From NCBI GenBank assembly GCA_030044455.1, contig JASHVU010000071.1:1-6118 (forward strand): 6,118 nucleotides of DNA, written 5' to 3'. Of this stretch, positions 1 to 5,639 are shown in pieces (position 1 is the stretch's first letter; every line of letters begins with the position of its first letter). This DNA is from Acidobacteriaceae bacterium. Lineage in GTDB: Bacteria; Acidobacteriota; Terriglobia; Terriglobales; Acidobacteriaceae. The notes under the pieces are model-generated. The model had not been told where the DNA came from and ran no database searches. It saw only the letters and a list, made by a program, of their open reading frames with translations. Position numbers and translations under genes: made by a program.

Positions 1-942
1 CATGTCGCCGCCCAGATCGCCCTCGTCAGTCTTCTGCGTAGTCGGCGGCGCTGGCGGCGGAATCGGCTGGGCATCGAAATAGGAGGCCAGCGATGAGTCG
101 TTTGCTCCCGGCGCGGGCTCACCCGGCATCTCCATATCCAGACCGGCTTTGAGGAAGGTGACGGCGTGCGTTGCACCCCAATCGGAGGTGACGAATCCCT
201 TGAAACCAATCTCCTGGCGCAGGATTTTCGTCAGCGTGGCCTCGTTGCCGCAGGCATAGGTGCCGTTCAGCAGGTTGTAGGAGCACATGATCGAAGCCAC
301 GCCCGCCTTAATCGCGGCATCGAATGGAGCCACGTAGACCTCGTGGAGAGTCTGATCGTCGATCCAGGTGCTGGCGCCGTCGGAATCATAGCCGACGAAG
401 TGCTTTACCTGCGCCATCACATGCTGCGACTGGATGCCCTTGATCTCCGCTGCGCCGATTTCGCCGGTCAGAAAGGGGTCCTCGCCAAAGGTGTTGTAGC
501 CGCGACCGTACTCCATATCGCGATCGATATTGACGAAGGGCTGCAGGCTGACGTCAATGCCCAGGGCGCGGTCCTCGCGACCGATTACCACGCCATTGGC
601 CTCAGCGGTCTTGCGGCTGAAGGTTGCGGCCACACCCATGGTGGCTGTTTCGGCTTGCGAGGGATGGCGAGTCAGTACGCCGGGAGGGCCGTCTGCAAAG
701 CGCATCCCGGGAATTCCGAGGCGCGGAACGCCGCCGAGATAGCCGGCCTGCCCCTGATAGACCTTCGGATCTTCCTGGGTACCATGAATCAGTTTCAGCT
801 TCTCCTCCAACGTCATCTGGCTGAGAAGTTTGTCAACCCGCGCGTCTCCGGTGACCACCGGAACACTCTGCGCGCAGGCCAAACCAAAGCTCAATGCCAA
901 GGCCGATATTGTGCAACAGCAGGCAAATCTCTCCATTCGCAT
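1..942 (-). CDS. Secreted glycoside hydrolase family 3 (beta-glucosidase-type), N-terminal part
   Basis: Partial gene running off the left edge; 314 residues are visible. GH3 enzymes release non-reducing-end sugars from beta-linked glycans by a retaining mechanism. Residues 1-25 form a Sec signal peptide (basic start MRMER, hydrophobic core, likely cleavage ACA|QS), so it should act in the periplasm or outside. GH3 motifs follow in order: MTLEEK (43-48), RLGIPGMRFADGPPGV (74-89), EYGRGYNTFGEDP (144-156), KHFVGYD (180-186), IMCSYNLLNG (218-227) and GFVTSDWGATH (249-259), where D254 matches the family nucleophile. The NagZ-type KHFPGHG motif is absent, so a beta-glucosidase/xylosidase-like role is likelier than N-acetylglucosaminidase; exact specificity is not readable. 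After LDMEMPG (268-274) comes a proline-rich stretch (275-305) with PIPPPAPP, longer than expected for a plain GH3 domain. The start ATG (942-940) has AAGGAAGG just upstream; an in-frame ATG two codons later is an alternative. Divergent from the ROK operon. Confidence 0.93.
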   Translation of the reverse strand, partial: MRMERFACCCTISALALSFGLACAQSVPVVTGDARVDKLLSQMTLEEKLKLIHGTQEDPKVYQGQAGYLGGVPRLGIPGMRFADGPPGVLTRHPSQAETATMGVAATFSRKTAEANGVVIGREDRALGIDVSLQPFVNIDRDMEYGRGYNTFGEDPFLTGEIGAAEIKGIQSQHVMAQVKHFVGYDSDGASTWIDDQTLHEVYVAPFDAAIKAGVASIMCSYNLLNGTYACGNEATLTKILRQEIGFKGFVTSDWGATHAVTFLKAGLDMEMPGEPAPGANDSSLASYFDAQPIPPPAPPTTQKTDEGDLGGDM

Positions 943-962
943 GCAACCTTCCTTTAGCTGCA

Positions 963-974
963 GTCAAATTTGAC
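963..974. repeat. 12-bp palindrome GTCAAATTTGAC overlapping a -35 box
   Basis: GTCAAATTTGAC is a perfect palindrome, and its right arm forms most of the TTGACA -35 box of the kinase promoter. It lies about 20 bp upstream of the GH3 start codon. It could be a second regulator site, or simply a chance consequence of the TTGAC core. Confidence 0.4.
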
Positions 975-999
975 AGCACAAATCAGGTACAAGTATACA
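970..999 (+). promoter_or_regulatory. Probable sigma-70-type promoter of the kinase-SIS-permease operon
   Basis: A consensus -35 box, TTGACA (970-975), is followed after 18 bp by TATACA (994-999) as the -10 box. Transcription would start near 1006, inside the GAAACCGGTTTC operator, leaving a leader of about 165 nt before the kinase start. The same arrangement recurs upstream of the Oar-like gene at the other end of the window, which strengthens the call. The start site is predicted only. Confidence 0.65.
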
Positions 1000-1020
1000 G
1001 AGTGTGAAACCGGTTTCCTA
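992..1020 (-). promoter_or_regulatory. Possible divergent promoter of the GH3 gene
   Basis: On the minus strand, TATACT (997-992) is a good -10 box made from the same GTATAC palindrome used by the plus-strand promoter. The -35 position (about 1020-1015) reads TAGGAA, a poor match, and overlaps the operator. Transcription would start near 985, about 43 nt from the GH3 ATG. A weak -35 would fit regulated expression, but this promoter is tentative. Confidence 0.35.
1006..1017. promoter_or_regulatory. LacI-family operator, perfect palindrome GAAACCGGTTTC
   Basis: A perfect 12-bp palindrome with a central CG, the usual form of LacI/GalR-family operators. It overlaps the predicted +1 of the kinase operon and lies at the -35 end of the candidate GH3 promoter, so a repressor bound here could block both directions. 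With flanks, TGAAAYCGGTTTCCTAT (1005-1021), it matches 16 of 17 bases of the site at 5590-5606. The obvious candidate regulator is the LacI-type protein encoded at 4231-5253; that pairing is inferred. Confidence 0.8.
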
Positions 1021-1164
1021 TTTTGCCGTGCGCGCTGCCACAGAACATGGCTCATCCCGATCTCTTGAGCGCATCTTTGGAGTTCTCCTTCAGATGCGAA
1101 CAGGCCGCGCGTGATCGTGCTGGAGCTTCTGAGCCACTATTTTTCGTCTGCATGAAGAACGATT

Positions 1165-1168
1165 GGAG
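1165..1168 (+). promoter_or_regulatory. Shine-Dalgarno GGAG deciding the kinase start
   Basis: GGAG lies 4 nt before the ATG at 1173. The alternative in-frame starts (TTG 1023, ATG 1047, ATG 1152, ATG 1191) lack a properly spaced purine-rich site. The spacing is somewhat short, so the start is likely but not certain. Confidence 0.55.
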
Positions 1169-1172
1169 AAGC

Positions 1173-2156
1173 ATGGGCGATCAAAAAAGGATGCTTGGAG
1201 CTGTCGACATTGGGGGAACGAAGATCGCCGTTGGTGCAGTGCGGGAAGACGGAACGATTCTGGATCGGCTTGAATGCCCCACCGACGCGGAAATGGGCTT
1301 TGACCATGCGATGCGGCGCATCGTCGAGATGTTTCGGGCTCTCACAGCCGGCGGGTTCCAATTTGAAGGTATCGGAGTCGGGTGTCCGGGACCGTTGAAC
1401 CCGATTACCGGGATTATTGGCGATGTCGGAACGTTGCCTGGATGGCAGGGCGGAAATCTCGTAGCGGAATTGCAGTCGGGATTGGGCCTGCCGGTCGTGG
1501 TTGAAAACGATGCCGATGCCGCAGCTGTGGGAGAGGCGCGCTGGGGCACCGCGCCTACGAACGGGACCTTTTTCTACGTGACCATCAGCACCGGTATAGG
1601 AAGTGGAATGCTTTTAAGCGGACAGCTCTATCGCGGCGTGGATGGCGCCCATCCGGAGATCGGCCACCAGGTCCTCGATAACTCCGGGCCACCGTGTTAT
1701 TGCGGGGCGCGCGGATGCTGGGAGAGCCTGGCTAGCGGTCCAGCCATGGTTTCATGGATGCAGGAACAAGGTCATGAACTGCCGGCGGTCACGGCCGGAG
1801 AGATTTGCGACCGGGCGAGGCGCGGCGATCCTCTGGCTCTCAAGGCGGTGGAGCGGGAGGGTTATTACCTCGGGCTGGGTTTGGCCAATGTGATCACCAT
1901 GTTTGCGCCAGATCGGATCGCGTTAGGCGGCGGCGTCATGAAGAGCAGTTCGTTGTTCATGGATACGGCGAGCGCAGTGATCCGGAAGATATGTACGCAG
2001 GTTCCCGCCGAAAAGACGCGACTTTGTCTCGCTTCAGTGGGAGAGGACGTTGGCCTGTTGGGCGCGGCGCAGGCGTGGATTCTAAGGAATCACTTCAGTG
2101 CTTCTTTACCGCAGGAACTCGCTAAAAGCGCAGCCATGGAAAGAGGTGGAAAATGA
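1173..2156 (+). CDS. ROK-family sugar kinase (glucokinase/N-acetylhexosamine kinase type)
   Basis: Cytoplasmic ATP-dependent hexokinase of the ROK family, 327 residues from the chosen start, a normal length. The ATP-binding loop is DIGGTK (12-17). ENDAD (111-115) carries the catalytic aspartate, D113. STGIGSG (139-145) matches the second phosphate motif. EIGH (162-165) and CYCGARGCWE (175-184) give the ROK zinc site, H165/C175/C177/C182, next to the sugar-binding glutamates. LGGGV (251-255) is the C-terminal adenosine motif. These show an intact kinase but do not separate glucose from GlcNAc, mannose or other hexoses. The frame is open upstream to a TTG at 1023, but those 50 residues do not resemble the ROK N-terminus; ATG 1173 has GGAG ahead and leaves six residues before the beta-strand leading to DIGGTK. 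It is first in an operon: its TGA overlaps the ATG of the SIS gene (ATGA), implying coupled translation and a shared pathway. The operator at 1006-1017 probably controls it. Confidence 0.93.
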   Translation: MGDQKRMLGAVDIGGTKIAVGAVREDGTILDRLECPTDAEMGFDHAMRRIVEMFRALTAGGFQFEGIGVGCPGPLNPITGIIGDVGTLPGWQGGNLVAELQSGLGLPVVVENDADAAAVGEARWGTAPTNGTFFYVTISTGIGSGMLLSGQLYRGVDGAHPEIGHQVLDNSGPPCYCGARGCWESLASGPAMVSWMQEQGHELPAVTAGEICDRARRGDPLALKAVEREGYYLGLGLANVITMFAPDRIALGGGVMKSSSLFMDTASAVIRKICTQVPAEKTRLCLASVGEDVGLLGAAQAWILRNHFSASLPQELAKSAAMERGGK

Positions 2157-3268
2157 GCGAAACTGCTCAAGCAGGATTGAATTTGGCGCCAGGCTCCGCG
2201 ACGCTTTCGGGAACCAGGCTTTTGGCGGATATTCTGAAGCAGCCCGTACAGCTCGCTACATCGTTATCTCATATTATGGGCGCAGGAAAACCCGCGCTGG
2301 ACCGAGCGGCAGCAGTTTTGCGCGGGGCCCGGTCTCAAGTAATCACCAGTATTGGTGCGAGTTGGCATGCGGGGATGGCCATGCAGGCAATATTGCTTGC
2401 CGCTGGTATTCCCGCCCTGTTGATCGATGCTTCGGAGTTGCTCCATTCGGCCGAGGTGCCGAATGGAGCAGCCGTAGTCCTGCTGTCGCGCAGCGGAAAA
2501 AGTACCGAGATCGTACAACTGGTTCAAAAGTGCCGCGCCCGCTCTGCGTCGGTCATTGCGATTACCAACGAAGCTGACAGCCCACTTGCACAAGGCTCCG
2601 ACATTGTTCTGAATACGAGCATCGACTTTGATTACGCGGTCTCGATTTCCACCTACAGCGCGATCGCCTTAGCCGGCGTTTTGCTGGCTCTCGAAGCCAC
2701 CGGCCGCTCGGCCTATCCGATTCAGGCCAAGCTGATCGAATCTTTGTCCGCAGCTGCAGCAGCCATTCCTCAGTGGTGCAAGATGATCGAAAGATCCGGC
2801 TGGCTGGGCGAGGGGAACGAGCCTACCTATTTCATAGCTCGCGGCGCCAGCCTCGCCAGTTGTCACGAAGCCAGGCTGCTTTGGGAAGAGGCTGCAAAAA
2901 AGCCGGCAACCGCACTCACTGCAGGCGGTTTCCGGCATGGCCCGCAAGAAATTGTCAGGAAAGGACTGCGCGTCGGCATTTGGATTGATGCACAGCATAT
3001 GCGCACAGAGGACCTCAACCTCGCCCACGACCTGAAGAAACTGGGTGCGAGCGTACTCCTCATCGGACAACAACTTGAGGAGAACGCCGGCGATTGCGTG
3101 CTGTGCCTGCCCGCCATTCCCGCACGATGGCAGTTCCTCATCGACATCATTCCCATCCAGATTGCCGTTGAAAGGCTGGCCGCGTTGCGCGGCGAAGACC
3201 CCGACTCCTTCCGGCTCTGTTCGTACATTGTCGAAGACGAGGGTGGATTGATTCATCCTGCGGAATAA
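2153..3268 (+). CDS. Double-SIS sugar-phosphate isomerase/deaminase, GlmS isomerase-domain-like
   Basis: A 371-residue cytoplasmic protein with two SIS domains (about 50-185 and 220-355), collinear with the C-terminal half of GlmS and lacking the glutaminase domain. SIGASWHAGM (66-75) matches the GlmS GTS loop, and SRSGKST (112-118) the SQSGET phosphate-binding loop. ITNEADSPLAQGSD (137-150) and HEARLLWEE (238-246) follow; E239 and E246 align with E. coli GlmS E481 and E488. AGGFRHGP (257-264) places H262 at GlmS H504. The C-terminus aligns with the GlmS tail, but C356 occupies the position of the Schiff-base lysine K603. Stand-alone proteins of this type include NagB-II/AgaS-like deaminases and fructosamine-6-phosphate deglycases. 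With a ROK kinase immediately upstream, it probably acts on the phosphorylated product; whether it isomerises, deaminates or deglycates is not decidable here. AGAGGTGG precedes the ATG, which overlaps the kinase stop by 4 nt. Confidence 0.88.
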   Translation: MSETAQAGLNLAPGSATLSGTRLLADILKQPVQLATSLSHIMGAGKPALDRAAAVLRGARSQVITSIGASWHAGMAMQAILLAAGIPALLIDASELLHSAEVPNGAAVVLLSRSGKSTEIVQLVQKCRARSASVIAITNEADSPLAQGSDIVLNTSIDFDYAVSISTYSAIALAGVLLALEATGRSAYPIQAKLIESLSAAAAAIPQWCKMIERSGWLGEGNEPTYFIARGASLASCHEARLLWEEAAKKPATALTAGGFRHGPQEIVRKGLRVGIWIDAQHMRTEDLNLAHDLKKLGASVLLIGQQLEENAGDCVLCLPAIPARWQFLIDIIPIQIAVERLAALRGEDPDSFRLCSYIVEDEGGLIHPAE

Positions 3269-3280
3269 CTCAATTGCATG

Positions 3281-3319
3281 CGGAGCCTGGAAACGGAGCC
3301 CGCAAGCGGAGCATTGCCC
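3281..3319 (+). repeat. Three 13-nt units starting CGGAGC, before the permease gene
   Basis: CGGAGC occurs at 3281, 3294 and 3307, exactly 13 nt apart, filling most of the 52-nt gap between the SIS and permease genes. The remaining seven bases of each unit diverge. Each copy contains GGAG; the last (3308-3311), 9 nt before ATG 3321, is the likely Shine-Dalgarno. It may be a decayed tandem duplication or a spacing coincidence. Confidence 0.5.
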
Positions 3320-3320
3320 G

Positions 3321-4220
3321 ATGAGATTGCCCAAATGGCTTGTGTTGTCCATGGCTGTACCTGTGCTGTGGGGACTATGGGGAGCGCTAACGGAGATTCC
3401 GGAAAAGCGACTTAGTCCGCCTTTCCCGCCGACGCTTGGCTATGCCGTCTGGTCATTGACCATGATTCCAGTCTGCGTATTTGTTTTGCGCAAAATCAAT
3501 TGGAAATTGTCCCGCTCGGGACGAGCGATTTTTTATGGTTGCGCAGTGGGATTCTCCGGCGCCGCCGGGCAGCTGCTTTTGTTTTGGGTGCTGAACCAGG
3601 GACCCGCGTATCTGATTTTCCCTATCGTCTGTCTATCCCCGGCGGTCACGATTGTGCTCTCCTGGGCGCTGCTTCGCGAGCGCACCTATCCATTGGCCCT
3701 CACGGGCATTCTGCTCTCATTGCCGGCAATTCTGCTGGTCTCTCTTCAGGAACCAACCAACAGCCCTGTGCATGGAAGCTTCTGGCTGGTGGGTACCATC
3801 GCCATCTTTTTCATGTGGGGCTTGCAAGCCTACTTCATGAAATCGTCGGCCAATGCCATGAGTGCCGAAGAGCTATTTGTTTATATGACGCTCACCGGGC
3901 TTGCGTTGAGCCCAGTGGCCCTGGTGATGGGGCCTGGCATCCACGCGGGCTCCGGTGCCGGATTCGGAATTACGTACGTGATCCAATCGCTCAACGCAGT
4001 TGGCTGCCTGTTGTTTGTCTATGCGGTTCGATATGGAAAAGCAATCGTGGTCGTGCCCATGGTGAATGGCATGTTTCCCCTGGTCACGATTGTCGTCTCG
4101 CTGCTGATCTATCGGCAGATACCCAGCAAATCGAATTTGGCGGGAATGGTGCTGGCTCTGGTCGCGGTCCTTTTCATGGCCTTTGATGAGGTCAGGCACA
4201 GCCCTCCGGAAAGCGCATAG
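3321..4220 (+). CDS. DMT-superfamily (EamA/GRP-like) permease, ten predicted membrane helices
   Basis: A 299-residue inner-membrane protein with about ten hydrophobic segments: 7-25, 37-56, 69-90, 95-117, 124-141, 152-173, 185-203, 213-236, 242-263 and 273-289. That is the ten-helix layout of the drug/metabolite transporter superfamily, with the usual two-repeat form and short loops. The N-terminal VLWGLWG and the helix-4 pattern SPAVTIVLSWALLRER (106-121), including the E/R after the helix, resemble EamA-type carriers. Some members (GRP/GlcU, RhaT) import sugars by proton or ion coupling; others export metabolites. As third gene of an operon with a sugar kinase and a sugar-phosphate enzyme, uptake of the free sugar is the likeliest job, but this rests on context. 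The start ATG has GGAG 9 nt upstream. Its stop is 10 bp from the end of the convergent repressor gene. Confidence 0.85.
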   Translation: MRLPKWLVLSMAVPVLWGLWGALTEIPEKRLSPPFPPTLGYAVWSLTMIPVCVFVLRKINWKLSRSGRAIFYGCAVGFSGAAGQLLLFWVLNQGPAYLIFPIVCLSPAVTIVLSWALLRERTYPLALTGILLSLPAILLVSLQEPTNSPVHGSFWLVGTIAIFFMWGLQAYFMKSSANAMSAEELFVYMTLTGLALSPVALVMGPGIHAGSGAGFGITYVIQSLNAVGCLLFVYAVRYGKAIVVVPMVNGMFPLVTIVVSLLIYRQIPSKSNLAGMVLALVAVLFMAFDEVRHSPPESA

Positions 4221-4230
4221 GCCGCGGTCT

Positions 4231-5253
4231 CTACTTCGCTTTGCGCCGCCGTTTTTCAGATGCCTGCGCCGTCGATTTGCGGACCACCAGTTCGGTTTCC
4301 AACGTGTATTCGGCCCCTTTGTGGCGTTTCAATTGCATCATTTTTTCCAATGCGTGAAAGGCCGTCATGCCGAGTTCTTCGCGCGGCACATTGATGGTAG
4401 TGAGCGAAGGACGCGCCAGGCCGGCAAAAGCGATGTTGTCGATGCCCACAACCGACACTTCTTCAGGCACTGGCACGCCGGCTTCTTCAAGGGCGCTCAT
4501 TGCGCCCATAGCAATCAGGTCGCTGCCGCAGAAAATCACCGTAGGCATCTCTGGCGCGGCAAGAATTGCCTTAACGGCAGAGGCGCCGGCGTCAATGCGA
4601 TAGTCGCAGTGGATGACCGGAAAGGGTCGCAGCATATTCTGGGCCAATCCTTTCACCAGAGCGGATTTAATGTGCTCCGCGGTGCGGCTTCCTTCTGGTC
4701 CGGCGATCACCGAAGCGCGGTGATGTCCGAGTCGGACGACATGCTCGATGGCCTGAGAGATTCCCCGGCTGTAGTCCACGTTAATGTTGCTGACCAATTT
4801 GCCGGCCGAGTATAGATTGCTGAACACCATGCTGATGCCCGCTTCCGCCAGGGGCGAGGCTGCGGCCATTTCGATCGAGGAAGTCAGAATCGCCACCCCG
4901 CTGACATCCTTTTCGACGAGTTTGCGCATGAGTGAATCCGTGCGGGTACGGCTGTACTCGGTGTTAAGAAGAAGCACGTCGAGGCCGTGGTCCCACGCGG
5001 CTGCCTGAAAGCCCCGGATCACCTCGGGATAAAACGGATTCGCGAATTCCGAAATCACCAGCGCCACGAGATCGCTCTGGCCGGTTGCGAGCCGCTGCGC
5101 ATGAACATTCTTGTAATAACTGAGTTCCTCGACGACCGTGAGAACCCGAGCCCTGGTGTCGTCAGCAATATAGTGCGTATTGTTGAGAACCCGTGAAACC
5201 GTCGCTGGCGAGACGCCTGCTCTCCGCGCGACGTCCTTCATTGTGTAGGCCAT
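4231..5253 (-). CDS. LacI/GalR-family transcriptional repressor
   Basis: A 340-residue regulator of normal family length. The helix-turn-helix is at residues 4-25 (MKDVARRAGVSPATVSRVLN from residue 5), followed by the hinge helix around 48-60 (NVHAQRLATGQS). The effector domain begins at DLVALVI (61-67), resembling periplasmic sugar-binding proteins, with FANPFYPEVIRG (70-81), NINVD (156-160), RLGHHR (174-179), CGSDLIAMGAM (242-252), VSVVGIDNI (266-274) and RPSLTTI (281-287). It should bind a CG-centred palindrome as a dimer and release it on binding a sugar or sugar phosphate. The two GAAAYCGGTTTC sites in this window are natural targets. ATG 5253 is preferred because the HTH starts right after it, though the purine-rich AAAGAGA upstream is distant. 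ATG 5241 is possible, and a TTG at 5289 would add 12 unlikely residues. The gene is convergent with the permease gene. The C-terminal tail is basic (KRRRKAK). Confidence 0.93.
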   Translation of the reverse strand: MAYTMKDVARRAGVSPATVSRVLNNTHYIADDTRARVLTVVEELSYYKNVHAQRLATGQSDLVALVISEFANPFYPEVIRGFQAAAWDHGLDVLLLNTEYSRTRTDSLMRKLVEKDVSGVAILTSSIEMAAASPLAEAGISMVFSNLYSAGKLVSNINVDYSRGISQAIEHVVRLGHHRASVIAGPEGSRTAEHIKSALVKGLAQNMLRPFPVIHCDYRIDAGASAVKAILAAPEMPTVIFCGSDLIAMGAMSALEEAGVPVPEEVSVVGIDNIAFAGLARPSLTTINVPREELGMTAFHALEKMMQLKRHKGAEYTLETELVVRKSTAQASEKRRRKAK

Positions 5254-5352
5254 AACCCGAGTCTCTTTCACGCCGGCAGGAATGCACAAGAAATATTTCG
5301 GGGAGATAGGAAAGCCATTTCACTATTACCATCGTCAGCCTTCAGCACGCAC

Positions 5353-5402
5353 CGGCCACGACAAGGTCAGGGGATGCTTGTCGGACTCGAGAGCCGTGGC
5401 CG
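5353..5402 (-). repeat. Nested inverted repeats in the repressor leader
   Basis: Outer arms CGGCCACG (5353-5360) and CGTGGCCG (5395-5402) are exact complements. Inside, CGACAAG (5359-5365) pairs with CTTGTCG (5377-5383) around an 11-nt loop, sharing two bases with the outer left arm. The element lies in the predicted ~165-nt leader of the repressor mRNA. No U-run follows on either strand, so it is not an ordinary terminator. It could be a structured leader, a decayed palindromic repeat, or a binding site for an unknown factor. Confidence 0.5.
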
Positions 5403-5407
5403 ATTTC

Positions 5408-5419
5408 AAAACCGGGCAC
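5408..5419. promoter_or_regulatory. Degenerate operator-like site near the repressor start point
   Basis: On the minus strand this reads GTGCCCGGTTTT, sharing 8 of 12 bases with GAAACCGGTTTC, including an intact CCGGTTT half. It begins 8 nt after the repressor's -10 box, where the strong operators sit in the other two promoters. It may allow weak autoregulation; one half-site alone is weak evidence. Confidence 0.35.
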
Positions 5420-5427
5420 GAGAAAGT

Positions 5428-5456
5428 ATCATACAGTCAAGACCCATCGTATTCAA
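5428..5456 (-). promoter_or_regulatory. Probable promoter of the LacI-type repressor gene
   Basis: On the minus strand TTGAAT (5456-5451) and TATGAT (5433-5428) are separated by exactly 17 bp, a good sigma-70-like pair. Transcription would begin near 5421, giving a leader of roughly 165 nt that contains the inverted repeats at 5353-5402. Confidence 0.6.
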
Positions 5457-5471
5457 TATAAATAGCTTATG

Positions 5472-5489
5472 GTGAAACGCAAGTTTCAC
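5472..5489. repeat. Inverted repeat GTGAAAC-GCAA-GTTTCAC
   Basis: Perfect 7-bp arms (5472-5478 and 5483-5489) flank a 4-bp centre. The arms contain the GAAAC/GTTTC halves of the local LacI operators, but with 4 bp between halves instead of 2. The site lies 16 bp upstream of the repressor -35 box and about 67 bp upstream of the Oar promoter. It may be a variant or auxiliary operator, or the target of a different regulator. Confidence 0.5.
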
Positions 5490-5555
5490 TTCGACTGGGC
5501 AAAGCAAATCCTATGCTTCTCTGCCTGGCGGCCGCATTGCGATCCTAGTTTCCCC

Positions 5556-5585
5556 TTGACAGGGTCAAAATTCCAGAACTATAGT
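5556..5585 (+). promoter_or_regulatory. Probable promoter of the Oar-like gene
   Basis: TTGACA (5556-5561), an 18-bp spacer and TATAGT (5580-5585) form a strong sigma-70-type promoter. The predicted start (about 5592) falls on the operator at 5591-5602. The distance from -35 to operator is 35 bp here and 36 bp at the kinase operon. The -35 also belongs to an imperfect dyad, TTGAC-AGG-GTCAA (5556-5568). Confidence 0.7.
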
Positions 5586-5590
5586 TTTCT

Positions 5591-5602
5591 GAAATCGGTT
5601 TC
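5591..5602. promoter_or_regulatory. LacI-family operator GAAATCGGTTTC, second copy
   Basis: This differs from the perfect palindrome at 1006-1017 by one base (T for C at the fifth position) and shares its flanks: T before and CCTAT after. It covers the predicted +1 of the Oar-like gene, where a bound repressor would block initiation. It links the outer-membrane protein to the same regulon as the kinase operon. Confidence 0.78.
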
Positions 5603-5639
5603 CTATACTTGGATCGCACAGCCCAGCTAGGAGGACCGT

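Noticed and set aside
166..957. A 263-codon plus-strand ORF
   Set aside because: It lies antisense to the GH3 gene, whose frame shows all the family motifs; the plus-strand product resembles no family and has no ribosome-binding site.
1023..1172. N-terminal extension of the kinase from TTG 1023 or ATG 1047/1152
   Set aside because: The extra residues do not resemble a ROK N-terminus and no Shine-Dalgarno precedes these codons; the TTG is also only about 17 nt from the predicted transcript start.
2669..3352. A 227-codon minus-strand ORF
   Set aside because: Antisense shadow of the SIS gene, produced by G+C-rich codon bias.
4210..4242. Possible terminator hairpin AAAGCG/CGCTTT between the convergent genes
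   Set aside because: The stem is short, the loop is 21 nt and no U-run follows directly on either strand; the arms lie inside coding sequence.
4183..4815. A 210-codon plus-strand ORF
   Set aside because: Antisense to the LacI-type gene, His/Arg/Phe-rich with no recognisable domain.
5195..5201. GAAACCG half-site in the repressor coding sequence
   Set aside because: Only one half matches, and it falls in the conserved HTH codons, so the sequence is explained by the protein.
5254..5289. Extension of the repressor from TTG 5289
   Set aside because: The HTH of LacI proteins begins within a few residues of the start; the extra 12 residues lack support and no ribosome-binding site precedes the TTG.
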